Positions 7,909 through 17,601 of a stretch of 64,000 nucleotides of DNA are shown here, piece by piece. The stretch spans positions 124,001 through 188,000 of the forward strand of contig CALHGZ010000005.1 in assembly GCA_938031175.1 (NCBI GenBank). The letters run 5' to 3'. Positions within the stretch are counted from its first letter, which is position 1; each line of letters begins with the position of its first letter. The DNA comes from Candidatus Kapaibacterium sp. Its GTDB lineage: Bacteria; Bacteroidota; Ignavibacteria; Kapaibacteriales; UBA2268. A program made the position numbers and the translations under genes. The notes beneath the pieces are model-generated. The model had not been told where the DNA came from. It worked only from the letters and a program-made list of their open reading frames with translations, and ran no database searches.

Positions 7909-10278
7909 TTATTGACCTAAATGAAATAAAAATCTCCAACCTGATCGTTCGCCGGTTCTATCTGTATCAACTCCATAACCATAGCTGAATCCGATAATAC
8001 CGATTGGATTAATCATTAATTGCAAACCTATACCGAATGATCGCTTTAAGTCAAAGGGATCTGTCTGAGGTAAATCGGACCAGACATTACCAGCTTCAGC
8101 GAAAATGTATGTGTAAATTGGCATAGGATCGACAGAAAGAGCAAATCTAAGTTCTGATGTATATTTGGATAATACTTTTCCTCCGTCCCTTGGTCCAATA
8201 GACCTATCTTGATATCCTCGTAAAGGTGTTATACCAAAACCAGCAGCTAAGCCACTTCCACCCATATAATATAATTCAATGGGATTAATGGTAGTATCGT
8301 TTTTAATACCTGTAATGTATCCTATTTTTGCTCCAAGATAGAGTACAACCCTTTCGTAGTCACCTATTTTGAGTAATGGATTGTAAAGTTCGAAATTTAA
8401 TTCGTTTTTCAGAAAATCAGTATTTCCTAATCCGACTGAGCCCATAGCGTAATATGTTGATAAGCTAAACCTTGAGCCAACAGTTGGAAAGAAGAGGCTG
8501 TTCAAGCTTATCCTAGATAGTGTTTGTCCAATGGTCACTTCATTTGTAAGTCCTTTTCTATACCAAGATGCATTATCAGCACCTACGAAATTTTCTTGTA
8601 TTCTCATACTCCAGTCACCCCTGAAATAGTCGTCGGGCCAAGCAAATCTACGACCAATATTTACTTGACCTCCTGTACTTCTGAAATCGAATTGGAATGC
8701 ATTATGCCGGCTGTCGTAAAGATTAAATCCGACTGTTGTTGGTTCGTCGAATAGCCAAGGTTCAGTGAAACCAAGAATAAATCTTCTTAAATTAGTAATT
8801 GTACCAAATTCCCATGTAAAATTTAAAATTTGACCAGCTCCACCTTTTAATGGTTCAGTGATAGAAAAATTATTGAAAGTCATTCCAATTGCACCAGTTA
8901 AACCATAAATACCAGCAAAGCCTATTGATGCATTAAATGTATCGGTTGAGCGTTCCTCAACATTATAAACTAAGTCAACTTTCGTATTATCGGTAGGGAC
9001 GGGTTTTACATCTGGCTTTAAGGCTTCAGGATTGAAATATTGCATTACTCCTAATGCACGAATACTTCGTATGATTGCAGATTTGTTGAAATAATCACCA
9101 GGTCGTGTGAATAGTTCACGTCGAATTACTTTATCTTTTGTTTTTGTGTTTCCGACTATATCAACTTTTCTAATTCTTACACGTTCACCTTCGTAAATTT
9201 TTATAATTAAATCGATGGAATCCGGGGGTATTCTATATTCTTCGACTTCAATTCTTTTAAATAGAAAACCGTTATCGAGGTAAACTGAGGATACATCGGA
9301 TTGTTCTTGATTACCGTTAAGATTTTCTTCAAATAATACAGCGTTAAAATATTCTCCTGTTTTCAATCCCAATCTTCGTTCGAGTAATTCAGTAGGGAAG
9401 CTGATATTACCACGGAAAACTATATTTCTTATGTATGTTCTGGTACCTTCATCAACTTCTACTATGATGTCAACCTTTTTTTCTTTTTCATCGTAAAAGA
9501 TGGAGTCTTTTATCACCTGTGCATCTATAAATCCTTCTTTTCGGTAAAATTTTTTTAGTAAGTTAAGGTCTTCTTTGAATTTATTAATATCGAATTTATT
9601 TGACTTCCAGAATTGCCACCAAACTTTAGTTTTTGTCTCTTCGAAAGATGAAGCTAATTTACTATCTGAAAAATTATTGTTACCTATGAATGAAATTGAA
9701 CGAACTCTGAATTCCAAGCCTTCATCTATTTCAATGATTAAATCAGAAAAATATGGTCTTGTTGTTGGTTCCAACTTCGTATCAACTTTGGCAAAGAGTA
9801 GTCCTTCTTGTTGATATAGTGTTTTAATAGATCTGGAAATTAATTGTAGATCATAATCATTAACTATGTTCCCTTGCATTTTTTGTATAGTTTTTTTTAT
9901 TTCATTATCAGATATTTTACTGTTACCGCTAATTTTAATTTCATTTATTCTTGGATATTCTTTTACTTTGATTGTTATGAAAGCACCAGCAGGGGTTATT
10001 TTATCAATAAATATTTCTATATCTGAAAATTGACGGCGTTTCCAGATATTTTTAATGGCATTTTGAATTTTTGTATCGTTGCTTAATGCAATTTTTTCGC
10101 CAACTTTCAATCCTGAAATTGCTATTATTGAATTAGCATCGGCAAAAATATTCCCTTCAACACTGATTTCGGCAATAGTTATAGTCTGCTGCTCAGATGA
10201 TACTTGAGCAAAGCTAATGGATGTGGTTATTACAAGTAAAAAGAGGATTGTTATATCTAATAGTCTTTTGGTTAACAT
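7909..10278 (-). CDS. bamA: outer-membrane protein assembly factor BamA
   Basis: A 789-residue Omp85-family protein, the central insertase for outer-membrane beta-barrels. A signal peptide (1-24) is followed by POTRA domains to about residue 440 (for example IAEISVEGNIFADANSI and VRIRKVDIVGNTKTKDKVI). The C-terminal half is the 16-strand barrel with the GLAAGFGITPLRGYQ lid-loop region (an LRGY variant of the VRGF motif) and GIGLQLMINPIGIIGFSYG near the end. The stop is adjacent to the Skp genes. Its ATG overlaps the uppS stop, so the two are coupled. Confidence 0.97.
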   Translation of the reverse strand: MLTKRLLDITILFLLVITTSISFAQVSSEQQTITIAEISVEGNIFADANSIIAISGLKVGEKIALSNDTKIQNAIKNIWKRRQFSDIEIFIDKITPAGAFITIKVKEYPRINEIKISGNSKISDNEIKKTIQKMQGNIVNDYDLQLISRSIKTLYQQEGLLFAKVDTKLEPTTRPYFSDLIIEIDEGLEFRVRSISFIGNNNFSDSKLASSFEETKTKVWWQFWKSNKFDINKFKEDLNLLKKFYRKEGFIDAQVIKDSIFYDEKEKKVDIIVEVDEGTRTYIRNIVFRGNISFPTELLERRLGLKTGEYFNAVLFEENLNGNQEQSDVSSVYLDNGFLFKRIEVEEYRIPPDSIDLIIKIYEGERVRIRKVDIVGNTKTKDKVIRRELFTRPGDYFNKSAIIRSIRALGVMQYFNPEALKPDVKPVPTDNTKVDLVYNVEERSTDTFNASIGFAGIYGLTGAIGMTFNNFSITEPLKGGAGQILNFTWEFGTITNLRRFILGFTEPWLFDEPTTVGFNLYDSRHNAFQFDFRSTGGQVNIGRRFAWPDDYFRGDWSMRIQENFVGADNASWYRKGLTNEVTIGQTLSRISLNSLFFPTVGSRFSLSTYYAMGSVGLGNTDFLKNELNFELYNPLLKIGDYERVVLYLGAKIGYITGIKNDTTINPIELYYMGGSGLAAGFGITPLRGYQDRSIGPRDGGKVLSKYTSELRFALSVDPMPIYTYIFAEAGNVWSDLPQTDPFDLKRSFGIGLQLMINPIGIIGFSYGYGVDTDRTGERSGWRFLFHLGQ

Positions 10279-11096
10279 TAATTCTTTTTATTGGATGTTG
10301 GAATAATGTTGCTTATTTCAGTATGAATTTGCGCTGAAGTTTTGCCGAATCTTCTTTCTCTATTTAAATAATTATTGATTGCATCGTAAAGGTCATCTCG
10401 TCTGAATTCGGGCCAATACTTGTTCGAAATGTAAATTTCACCATAAGCCATTTCCCAAAGTAAGAAGTTGCTGAGTCTCATTTCACCGCTTGTTCTTATT
10501 AAAAGGTCCGGTTCGACGAGTATATTAGTTTGCAAATAACTTGAAAAAAGTTCTTCAGTAATATCTTCAGGTGAAATTTTGCCTCTTCTGACGTCGAGAG
10601 TTATGAGCTGAACAGCACGTACAATATCCCATCTTCCGCTGTAGCTAAGGGCAAGTGTCAGAGTCAATCCTGTATTATCTTTTGTAAGGTTTTTCGCATC
10701 AATCAAGAGCTTTTGAATTGTTTTAGGAAGAGCACTTAACTTACCGATTGAGTAAATCCGGACGTTATTGGTATATAATTCATCAATTTCAGCTTTTAGA
10801 TAATGTTCGAGTAATTGCATAAGTCCATTAACTTCACTTATAGGACGCTTCCAATTTTCAAGGGAGAAAGCATAAAGGGTTAAGTACTCAATACCAATTT
10901 GTGATGAAGCTTTGACTACATCTCTAACGCTTTCAATTCCAACTTTATGACCTTCGAGTCGATTTAAGTTTTTTTCAGATGCCCAGCGGCCATTGCCATC
11001 CATTATTATGGCAATATGGCGTGGCAATTTCCCTTTTGATTTTAACTGTTCCTGGACAATTTTATCTTCAGGATTTATTGATGTTTGCCAATTCAA
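10278..11096 (-). CDS. uppS: isoprenyl (undecaprenyl) diphosphate synthase
   Basis: A 272-residue cis-prenyltransferase that makes undecaprenyl diphosphate, the carrier lipid for peptidoglycan and surface polysaccharides. Motifs are HIAIIMDGNGRWA with catalytic Asp33, the GHKVGIESV loop, LTLYAFSLENWKRP, and the C-terminal LLIRTSGEMRLSNFLLWE and GEIYISNKYWPEF segments. The typical family length is about 250 residues; this one has a roughly 20-residue N-terminal extension. It is the first gene of the bamA-skp-lpx run. Confidence 0.97.
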   Translation of the reverse strand: MNWQTSINPEDKIVQEQLKSKGKLPRHIAIIMDGNGRWASEKNLNRLEGHKVGIESVRDVVKASSQIGIEYLTLYAFSLENWKRPISEVNGLMQLLEHYLKAEIDELYTNNVRIYSIGKLSALPKTIQKLLIDAKNLTKDNTGLTLTLALSYSGRWDIVRAVQLITLDVRRGKISPEDITEELFSSYLQTNILVEPDLLIRTSGEMRLSNFLLWEMAYGEIYISNKYWPEFRRDDLYDAINNYLNRERRFGKTSAQIHTEISNIIPTSNKKN

Positions 11097-11237
11097 AATA
11101 ACTCCTTATGAATAGATGCATAATATAAAATTGCTAAATTAATCGATTTGATTTAAATATAAAAGTATTGATAAGTTATGTTTCAATCCTGAATATAATA
11201 AATTGAATTTTGAGTAATTAGACGAATGAGTTATGAT

Positions 11238-11939
11238 TTATGGTGTTGAATTACTAACTGGTAAAATTTTACCATTGAAAAATTTATTTCCATTGACAGC
11301 AAAATAATATATAAATTCAGCGATCTCATCTGCATTAAGGTTTGCGCGATAATTTGGGAAGGCTGTTTCAAGCATTTCAGTTTGAACAGATCCAAGAGCC
11401 AAACAATTCACCGAGATATTATACGCTTGTAGCTCAACTGCAAGTATTTCGGTTAAGTTAGCCAGAGCTGATTTTGAAGAAGAATATGCTGAAAGCCCTG
11501 GGAATTTAACACTACCTTGGTAACCGCCCATACTACTTATATTTACAATATGTGAGTTAGTTGAGCGGGAAAGATAAGCAATTAGAAATTTGATTAATCT
11601 TACGGTAGAAAATACGTTAATTTCGAAAACATTTTTCCAATCCTCTTCAGTTGTCTCTGTAAATGGTTTATTGATAAGTATTGCAGCATTATTTATTAAG
11701 ATATGTATTTCATCACCAAAATCAGATATGTATCGAGTTAAAATATTATAGTCTTGATTTGTCAAGTCAAGTTTTATCGGAATAATTTTCCCATTAGTTG
11801 ATGAATCAAGTATTTGAGTTAATTGATTTAGTTTATCGATATTTCTGCTGATAGCCAAAACATTATGTGAATTAGCGGCAAAAATCTTTGCGGTTGCAAA
11901 TCCAATGCCTTTTCCAGCTCCAGTAATTATAATATTCAT
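11238..11939 (-). CDS. short-chain dehydrogenase/reductase
   Basis: A 233-residue classical SDR with the NAD(P)-binding ITGAGKGIGFA motif at the N-terminus, LINNAAI, an active-site Ser in NISSMGG, and YSSSK (Tyr and Lys of the catalytic tetrad). The family reduces or oxidises carbonyl/hydroxyl groups in the cytoplasm and resembles FabG or sepiapterin reductase; the substrate cannot be inferred. It stands 141 bp upstream of uppS on the same strand and is divergent from the tyrosine-catabolism operon across 117 bp. Confidence 0.9.
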   Translation of the reverse strand: MNIIITGAGKGIGFATAKIFAANSHNVLAISRNIDKLNQLTQILDSSTNGKIIPIKLDLTNQDYNILTRYISDFGDEIHILINNAAILINKPFTETTEEDWKNVFEINVFSTVRLIKFLIAYLSRSTNSHIVNISSMGGYQGSVKFPGLSAYSSSKSALANLTEILAVELQAYNISVNCLALGSVQTEMLETAFPNYRANLNADEIAEFIYYFAVNGNKFFNGKILPVSNSTP

Positions 11940-12056
11940 AATTTTCTTAACCTTATATTTTTAGTAATTTATAGATTCATCAAAAATTGTTAAATTAGTC
12001 TATACTAAATTATGAAAAAAATAATTAGTTTTAGATCACAATAAAGGAGCTGAAAT

Positions 12057-13217
12057 ATGTTAATGGATATATGTTATGGAGGGGTTCCAAGTAAAATACC
12101 CAATAATTCATTAGGGATAAGAGGGTATGATTATGTTGAATTTTATGTTGGTTCTGCAAAAATGGTAGCCTATTGGCATGCAAAAGCTATGGGACTCGAT
12201 ATAAAGGGTTATGCAGGTCCTGAAACAGGTGTTAAAGATCGAATTTCTTATTATTTAGAAGGGGTTCAAGGACTTAAAATTGTAATTACATCAGCATTAA
12301 CACCAGACAATTATGAAGTTTCCGGATTTGTTACAAGGCATGGCGATGGTGTAAAACGCTGGTCTGTCGAAGTTAACGATGTAAGAGAAGTATTTTCGAA
12401 AGCAGTAAAAAATGGTGCAATTCCGATGAAACAACCTAAAAAGTATGAAGATGATATGGGCTACGTCGAGGAAGCTGCTATAAGATTATACGATGATGCG
12501 GAGATAGTTTTTGTTAATAGAGACAACTACAAAGGTATTTTTCGTCCCGGCTTTGGCGAACCGGTTCAAAATATTCAAATTCAAAGACAGGAAACAGGAT
12601 TGAAATTTATAGACCACATCGTTGGTAATGTTCATATAAATGAAATGGATTACTGGGCTAATTATATCAATTCAGCTCTTGATTTCGAAACTTTTTTATA
12701 TTTTGGACCAGGGGATATCTCAACTCAATATTCTGCACTACTATCGAAAGTTGTACGCTCCAAAGACGATATAATAAAAAATCCTATTAACGAACCATAT
12801 GAAGGGGCTAGATTATCACAAATACAAGAATTTACGATGGAATATAAAGGTTCTGGAATTCAGCATATTGCTATCGCCACAAAAGATATTGTCTCTACTA
12901 TAAGAGCTTTACGTGCAAATGGTGTTGAATTTCTATGGGTGCCTGAAACTTATTACGAAGAGCTTGCAAAGAAAGATTTCGGGCTTGAGGAAAACATTGA
13001 TGATTTACGAGAACTTGGTATTCTATGCGATGTTGAGGGTGAAGGCTATTTACTGCAGTTATTTACAAAGCCAATAGGCGATAGACCAACCTTTTTCTAC
13101 GAAATAATTCAAAGGAAAAAGGGTGCAAAAGGCTTTGGGCAAGGTAATTTCCAGGCACTTTTTGAATCAATTGAAAGAGATCAGGAAAGACGTGGAAACT
13201 TAATTCCAATGAGTTGA
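12057..13217 (+). CDS. hppD: 4-hydroxyphenylpyruvate dioxygenase
   Basis: A 386-residue iron(II) dioxygenase that converts 4-hydroxyphenylpyruvate to homogentisate. It has two vicinal-oxygen-chelate domains. The iron ligands are in place: His187 (FIDHIVGNV), His270 (GIQHIAIAT) and Glu349 (FFYEIIQR). The N-terminal YDYVEFYVGSAKM and the C-terminal KKGAKGFGQGNF are characteristic. An AAGGAG ribosome-binding site at 12044-12049, 7 bp before the ATG, supports this start. First gene of the catabolic operon, followed by homogentisate dioxygenase. Confidence 0.97.
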   Translation: MLMDICYGGVPSKIPNNSLGIRGYDYVEFYVGSAKMVAYWHAKAMGLDIKGYAGPETGVKDRISYYLEGVQGLKIVITSALTPDNYEVSGFVTRHGDGVKRWSVEVNDVREVFSKAVKNGAIPMKQPKKYEDDMGYVEEAAIRLYDDAEIVFVNRDNYKGIFRPGFGEPVQNIQIQRQETGLKFIDHIVGNVHINEMDYWANYINSALDFETFLYFGPGDISTQYSALLSKVVRSKDDIIKNPINEPYEGARLSQIQEFTMEYKGSGIQHIAIATKDIVSTIRALRANGVEFLWVPETYYEELAKKDFGLEENIDDLRELGILCDVEGEGYLLQLFTKPIGDRPTFFYEIIQRKKGAKGFGQGNFQALFESIERDQERRGNLIPMS

Positions 13218-13269
13218 ATTCTGTTTTGAGATTTAAGTTTAGATGTAATTTAATTTAAAAGGGGAAAGT

Positions 13270-14430
13270 ATGGCTTTCTATCATAAATTGGGTCAAATAC
13301 CACGATATAAACATACAACTTTCTATAAAGAAGATGGCAAAAGCTTATATCGGGAAGAATTATTCAGTACTGAAGGATTCTCGAATATTTATTCTAATAA
13401 ATATCATCTTGATATGCCTACAAAAACATTATCAATCAAAAATTTATCACCACTTTCTGATGATGACTGGGTTGATGCACCATTGATTCATTTACATTTT
13501 TTTACGGATATGATTAAATCAAGTGGAGATTTCTTTACTTCCAGAAATTTGTTTATGAAAAATCAGCATATCAGAATATCAACAGCTCACCCTGATAAAA
13601 ATCCTGATTATTTTTTTAAAAATTCTTATCATCACGAATATATATTCATCCATTATGGAACGGGCATTTTTTGGTCAGAGTTTGGGAAATTTAATTTCAA
13701 ACCAGGCGACCAAATAATTATACCTCGGGGAATTATTTTCCAACTAATGTTCGATAATTTTCAGAATAACAAAATTTTAGTTGTTGAATCAGATACACAA
13801 TTTGATATTCCACGTCATTACCGTAATGAATACGGTCAATTACAAGAAGACGCTCCATATTGCGAAAGAGATATTATATTACCTGAATATTTTCTACCAT
13901 TCGATGAAAAAGGTGAGTTCAGATTATTAATTAAGGCAGGAAATAATCTTTATGAATATCTGATGCCACATCATCCTTATGATTTAATAGGTTGGGATGG
14001 TTATGTATATCCTTGGGCTTTTAATATAAAGGATTATAATCCTAAAGTTGGAAAATTGCATCTACCTCCACCGGTACATCTATTTCTAACAACAAAACAT
14101 TTTGTTTTGTGCAATTTCTGCCCTCGTTTGTTTGACTTTCATCCAAATGCAATACCGGCACCTTATTTTCATTCAAATGTTGATAGTGCTGAAGTTTTGT
14201 ATTATATTGAGGGTGATTTTATGTCTCGGAAAGGAATTCGTGAAGGCTCGATAACTCTGCATCCTTTAGGAATACCACACGGACCTCAACCTGGCAAAAC
14301 AGAAGCTTCGATAGGAGCTTTAAAAACTGATGAATACGCTGTAATGATAGATACATTTGATCCATTATTGGTTACAAATAATGTAAAAAAATCAATGGAT
14401 AATGATTATTATAAAAGCTGGCTCGAATGA
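13270..14430 (+). CDS. hmgA: homogentisate 1,2-dioxygenase
   Basis: A 386-residue cupin-type iron dioxygenase that opens the homogentisate ring to maleylacetoacetate. The cupin part includes HHEYIFIHYGTG and FKPGDQIIIPRG. The likely metal ligands are His301 and Glu308 (FHSNVDSAEVLYY) and His337 (GIPHGPQPG). It is shorter than the human-type enzyme (about 445 residues), matching the short form found in Bacteroidota. Position directly after hppD supports the assignment. An AGGGGAAAG-like site precedes the ATG. Confidence 0.93.
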   Translation: MAFYHKLGQIPRYKHTTFYKEDGKSLYREELFSTEGFSNIYSNKYHLDMPTKTLSIKNLSPLSDDDWVDAPLIHLHFFTDMIKSSGDFFTSRNLFMKNQHIRISTAHPDKNPDYFFKNSYHHEYIFIHYGTGIFWSEFGKFNFKPGDQIIIPRGIIFQLMFDNFQNNKILVVESDTQFDIPRHYRNEYGQLQEDAPYCERDIILPEYFLPFDEKGEFRLLIKAGNNLYEYLMPHHPYDLIGWDGYVYPWAFNIKDYNPKVGKLHLPPPVHLFLTTKHFVLCNFCPRLFDFHPNAIPAPYFHSNVDSAEVLYYIEGDFMSRKGIREGSITLHPLGIPHGPQPGKTEASIGALKTDEYAVMIDTFDPLLVTNNVKKSMDNDYYKSWLE

Positions 14431-14446
14431 TATGTTCAAATAATAA

Positions 14447-15556
14447 ATGTGTGAAATGATTAGAATACCGAATTTCATTTCAGAATTAAAGCCGTATAAA
14501 CCTGGAAATCAAATTGATGAAACTGAATACGCAAGCCCCTTTTCATATTTAATTAATCTTGCATCCAATGAAAATCGTCTCGGACCATCACCAAAAGCTG
14601 TTGAAGCAATTAAATCTAGTTTAAATGAATTAGCTTTGTATCCTCAAACAAGCTCATACGAATTAATTAATAAACTATCTGAACATTTTAAAATTGATAA
14701 AAGGCGTATAATTGCGACTCACGGCTCTGAATCCCTGATTACTCATATTATTAACGCATTTACTGAGCAAGGAGAGGAAATTCTTACAGCCGAAGTTACG
14801 TTTGTTGGAATATTTGTAAGCACAAACAAACTTGGACGAAAAATAAAGACTGTGCCAATGTATTATCATTCTATTGATCTAGAGGCAGTATCAAATGCTG
14901 TCACCTCAGACACGAGAATTGTTTATCTTGCTAATGTAAATAATCCAACTGGCACTATGTTTAAAAAAGCTGAATTCGAAGTTTTCATTAATAAAGTGCC
15001 TCAAAATGTTTTAGTTATATTAGACGAAGCATATTTTCATTATTCAGCATTGTTTGAAGATTATCCTGATGGTTTGAAATATGATTACCCAAATTTAATT
15101 GTAGTTCGAACTTTTTCCAAGTCACATGGGTTAGCAGGTTTAAGGGTTGGTTATGGAATTGGTCCGATTGACTTAATAAAAACCTTGTATAAAGTTAAAT
15201 TACCGTTTGAACCGAGCTTAATATCTCAAAAAGCTGCAACAGCCGCCCTAGATGATAATGAATTTGTGGATAAGACAACAAAAATTAATTCACTGTCTTT
15301 AAAAATGATTACTAGCAAATTAGATGAACTTGGTATCTATTATCCTGAACCCAAAGCTAATTTTGTATTCATAAATTTTGACAATGAATTTGATGCTGCA
15401 AAGTTCTGTTCCATTTGTCTCAAAAATGGTGTGCTTGTTCGCCAAACAACCGGATTTGGAATGCCCACAGGGGTTAGAATCAGCACCGGTACTTTAGAAG
15501 AAACAGAATATGCAGTTGAGGTTATTGAAAAAGCTTATAAATTATTAGTTAATTAA
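14447..15556 (+). CDS. HisC-like aminotransferase, probably acting on tyrosine/phenylalanine
   Basis: A 369-residue fold-type I PLP aminotransferase of the histidinol-phosphate aminotransferase family. Motifs are LASNENRLGPSPKAVEAI, ATHGSESLI, NVNNPTGTMF, ILDEAYFHY, the PLP lysine Lys225 in TFSKSHGLAGLRVGY, and VRISTGT. HisC-family enzymes often accept aromatic amino acids. Because it lies inside the homogentisate operon, I infer that it converts tyrosine to 4-hydroxyphenylpyruvate rather than making histidine; no his genes are nearby. A second in-frame ATG at 14456 gives MIRIPNF and may be the true start. Confidence 0.85.
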   Translation: MCEMIRIPNFISELKPYKPGNQIDETEYASPFSYLINLASNENRLGPSPKAVEAIKSSLNELALYPQTSSYELINKLSEHFKIDKRRIIATHGSESLITHIINAFTEQGEEILTAEVTFVGIFVSTNKLGRKIKTVPMYYHSIDLEAVSNAVTSDTRIVYLANVNNPTGTMFKKAEFEVFINKVPQNVLVILDEAYFHYSALFEDYPDGLKYDYPNLIVVRTFSKSHGLAGLRVGYGIGPIDLIKTLYKVKLPFEPSLISQKAATAALDDNEFVDKTTKINSLSLKMITSKLDELGIYYPEPKANFVFINFDNEFDAAKFCSICLKNGVLVRQTTGFGMPTGVRISTGTLEETEYAVEVIEKAYKLLVN

Positions 15557-15569
15557 AAGTGGATTCATT

Positions 15570-16589
15570 ATGAAAATAGTTACTTTCCTAAATGAGAAAA
15601 AGAAAGAGCGGTTGGGCTTATATCACGATGATAAGATAGCAGATCTCGAAGTAATTGGCATAGCAATGGGTTATAAAATGCCAACAGATATTATTACTTT
15701 TCTAAACAATTGGGATGAATATTTTCCTAAGGCTCAAGAATTGAATAATCTTTTTATATCCAATGAATTAAGCAATTTAATAAGTTCAGAGAAGGTCAAA
15801 TTGTTACCGCCTGTGCCTCGACCACCTTCTTGCCGTGATGCTTATGCTTTTCGTCAACATGTTGAAGCAGCACGTAGAAATAGAGGATTAGATATGATAC
15901 CAGAATTCGACCAATATCCAATATTTTATTTCACAAATCATAATGCTATTTTTGGTGAAGGTGAAATAATTGTGGAAAAAGACCACCTCGAACAACTTGA
16001 TTTCGAACTTGAAATCGCTGCAATTATATGCAGGCGTGGTAGGAATATTGATTCTCATTTTGCTGATGATTATATTGCTGGTTTTACAATAATGAATGAT
16101 TTCTCTGCAAGAAAATTACAAATGGAAGAAATGAAATTAAATTTAGGACCAGCAAAAGGCAAAGATTTTGCAACTGCCATTGGTCCTTGGCTTGTAACTA
16201 AAGATGAATTAAGCAGTAGATTAATCCATACTCAATATGGTGAGAAGTATGATCTTGGAATGCGTGCTTATCATAACGGCGTAAAAGTTTCTGAAGGTAA
16301 TGCTAAAGATATGACCTGGACATTCGCAGAAATTATTGAAAGGTGCTCTTATGGTACAGATTTATTTCCCGGTGATATAATCGGTTCTGGTACAGTTGGT
16401 ACTGGATGTTATCTAGAGCTTAATGGAACTTGGAGTAGGATAGCTAAAGAAAAAGGTAATGAATATACTCCGATCTGGCTGAAAGATGGTGATGTCATCG
16501 AGTTGGAAATAGATTTACTCGGGAATCTTAAAAACCATATAGTTTACAGCGGTTCAGAGTATTCCATTTTAGCAAAAAAGAAAGTATAA
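15570..16589 (+). CDS. fumarylacetoacetate hydrolase family protein
   Basis: A 339-residue FAH-fold hydrolase expected to split fumarylacetoacetate into fumarate and acetoacetate. The C-terminal FAA_hydrolase domain has the acidic metal-site segment LDFELEIAAII and IAGFTIMNDFSARKLQ, then GPAKGKDFATAIGPWLVT and GDIIGSGTVGTGC. It is shorter than mammalian FAH (419 residues), so it belongs to the bacterial FAH family, which also includes related acylpyruvases. Operon context favours the tyrosine pathway. It starts 14 bp after the aminotransferase. Confidence 0.9.
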   Translation: MKIVTFLNEKKKERLGLYHDDKIADLEVIGIAMGYKMPTDIITFLNNWDEYFPKAQELNNLFISNELSNLISSEKVKLLPPVPRPPSCRDAYAFRQHVEAARRNRGLDMIPEFDQYPIFYFTNHNAIFGEGEIIVEKDHLEQLDFELEIAAIICRRGRNIDSHFADDYIAGFTIMNDFSARKLQMEEMKLNLGPAKGKDFATAIGPWLVTKDELSSRLIHTQYGEKYDLGMRAYHNGVKVSEGNAKDMTWTFAEIIERCSYGTDLFPGDIIGSGTVGTGCYLELNGTWSRIAKEKGNEYTPIWLKDGDVIELEIDLLGNLKNHIVYSGSEYSILAKKKV

Positions 16590-16594
16590 TAAAT

Positions 16595-17557
16595 ATGCTT
16601 AGCATAGAACCTAATAATGTTTCACATATCGAGGTCTGGAACTATTTACTTGGCGGGGTAGCACCACGACCTATAGCATTTGTATCTACAATTTCTAAAG
16701 AGGGGATTCCCAATTTATCACCATTTTCATTTTTTAATGCTTTTGGATCAAATCCCCCTGTGATTGCATTTTCGCCCTCAAGAAGAGGAAGGGATAATAC
16801 TTTAAAGGATACCTATAATAATTTAATTGAGACTAAAGAATGTGTGGTTAATACTGTAACATATCAAATGTTGCATCAAATGAATCTCTCTTCTTGTGAG
16901 TATCCTCCAGAAATTGATGAATTCGTAAAATCTGGTTTAACCCCAATAGATTCTGACATCGTTAAACCTAAAAGAGTGAAGGAATCACCATTTCAAATGG
17001 AGTGCAGATTGATGCAAATGATTGAACTTGGTGGAAAATCCGGTTCGGGGAATCTGGCTATTTGTGAGGTTGTAAAATTCCACATAGCTGAATATATACT
17101 TGACGAGAATGGCAGAATAGATCCTCTTAAAATCAATCACGTCGGCAGAAATGGTGGTCAATGGTATACAGTTTGTAACGCCAATTCGCTTATAAAAGTA
17201 CCGAAACCAGCTGAAATAAAAGGAATAGGATTTGATAATTTGCCCGATTTTATGAAAAGTTCATTTATTTACACAGCAAATAATTTAGGACGTTTTGCTC
17301 TTGTTGATAAAATTCCGGATCCTGAAGAAGCTAAGAGATTTGTTGAATCTTATCCGATTATTGAATCCGATGAATATGCTTTTAATATGTTTATGAGTTG
17401 TGGTGATTACAAATCTATGCTTAGTTCAGCAAAATATTTACTTATAAAAGGCAACTCAAAATCAAGAATATTGTTTGAATTAACAGCAAAATGTGCTGTA
17501 GAGAATAACGAGATTGATTTTGCTTGGAATGTTGCGTTATTTGCTTCTACCATTTAA
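16595..17557 (+). CDS. flavin reductase-like FMN-binding split-barrel protein with C-terminal extension
   Basis: A 320-residue protein. Residues 1 to about 200 form a flavin-reductase-like split barrel (VAPRPIAFVSTISKEG, NLSPFSFFNAFGSNPP, NTLKDTYNNLIETKECVVNTV, and KINHVGRNGGQWY near its end). Such proteins bind FMN and often act as NAD(P)H:flavin oxidoreductases. The last roughly 110 residues (LGRFALVDKIPDPEEAKRF onward) are not part of that fold and I do not recognise them. It lies 5 bp after the FAH gene, so it is probably part of aromatic catabolism, but its role is unknown. Confidence 0.8.
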   Translation: MLSIEPNNVSHIEVWNYLLGGVAPRPIAFVSTISKEGIPNLSPFSFFNAFGSNPPVIAFSPSRRGRDNTLKDTYNNLIETKECVVNTVTYQMLHQMNLSSCEYPPEIDEFVKSGLTPIDSDIVKPKRVKESPFQMECRLMQMIELGGKSGSGNLAICEVVKFHIAEYILDENGRIDPLKINHVGRNGGQWYTVCNANSLIKVPKPAEIKGIGFDNLPDFMKSSFIYTANNLGRFALVDKIPDPEEAKRFVESYPIIESDEYAFNMFMSCGDYKSMLSSAKYLLIKGNSKSRILFELTAKCAVENNEIDFAWNVALFASTI

Positions 17558-17601
17558 TTGCATTACATAAATTTTTGCTTAATTAATTTAGTTTATTAAA
17601 T

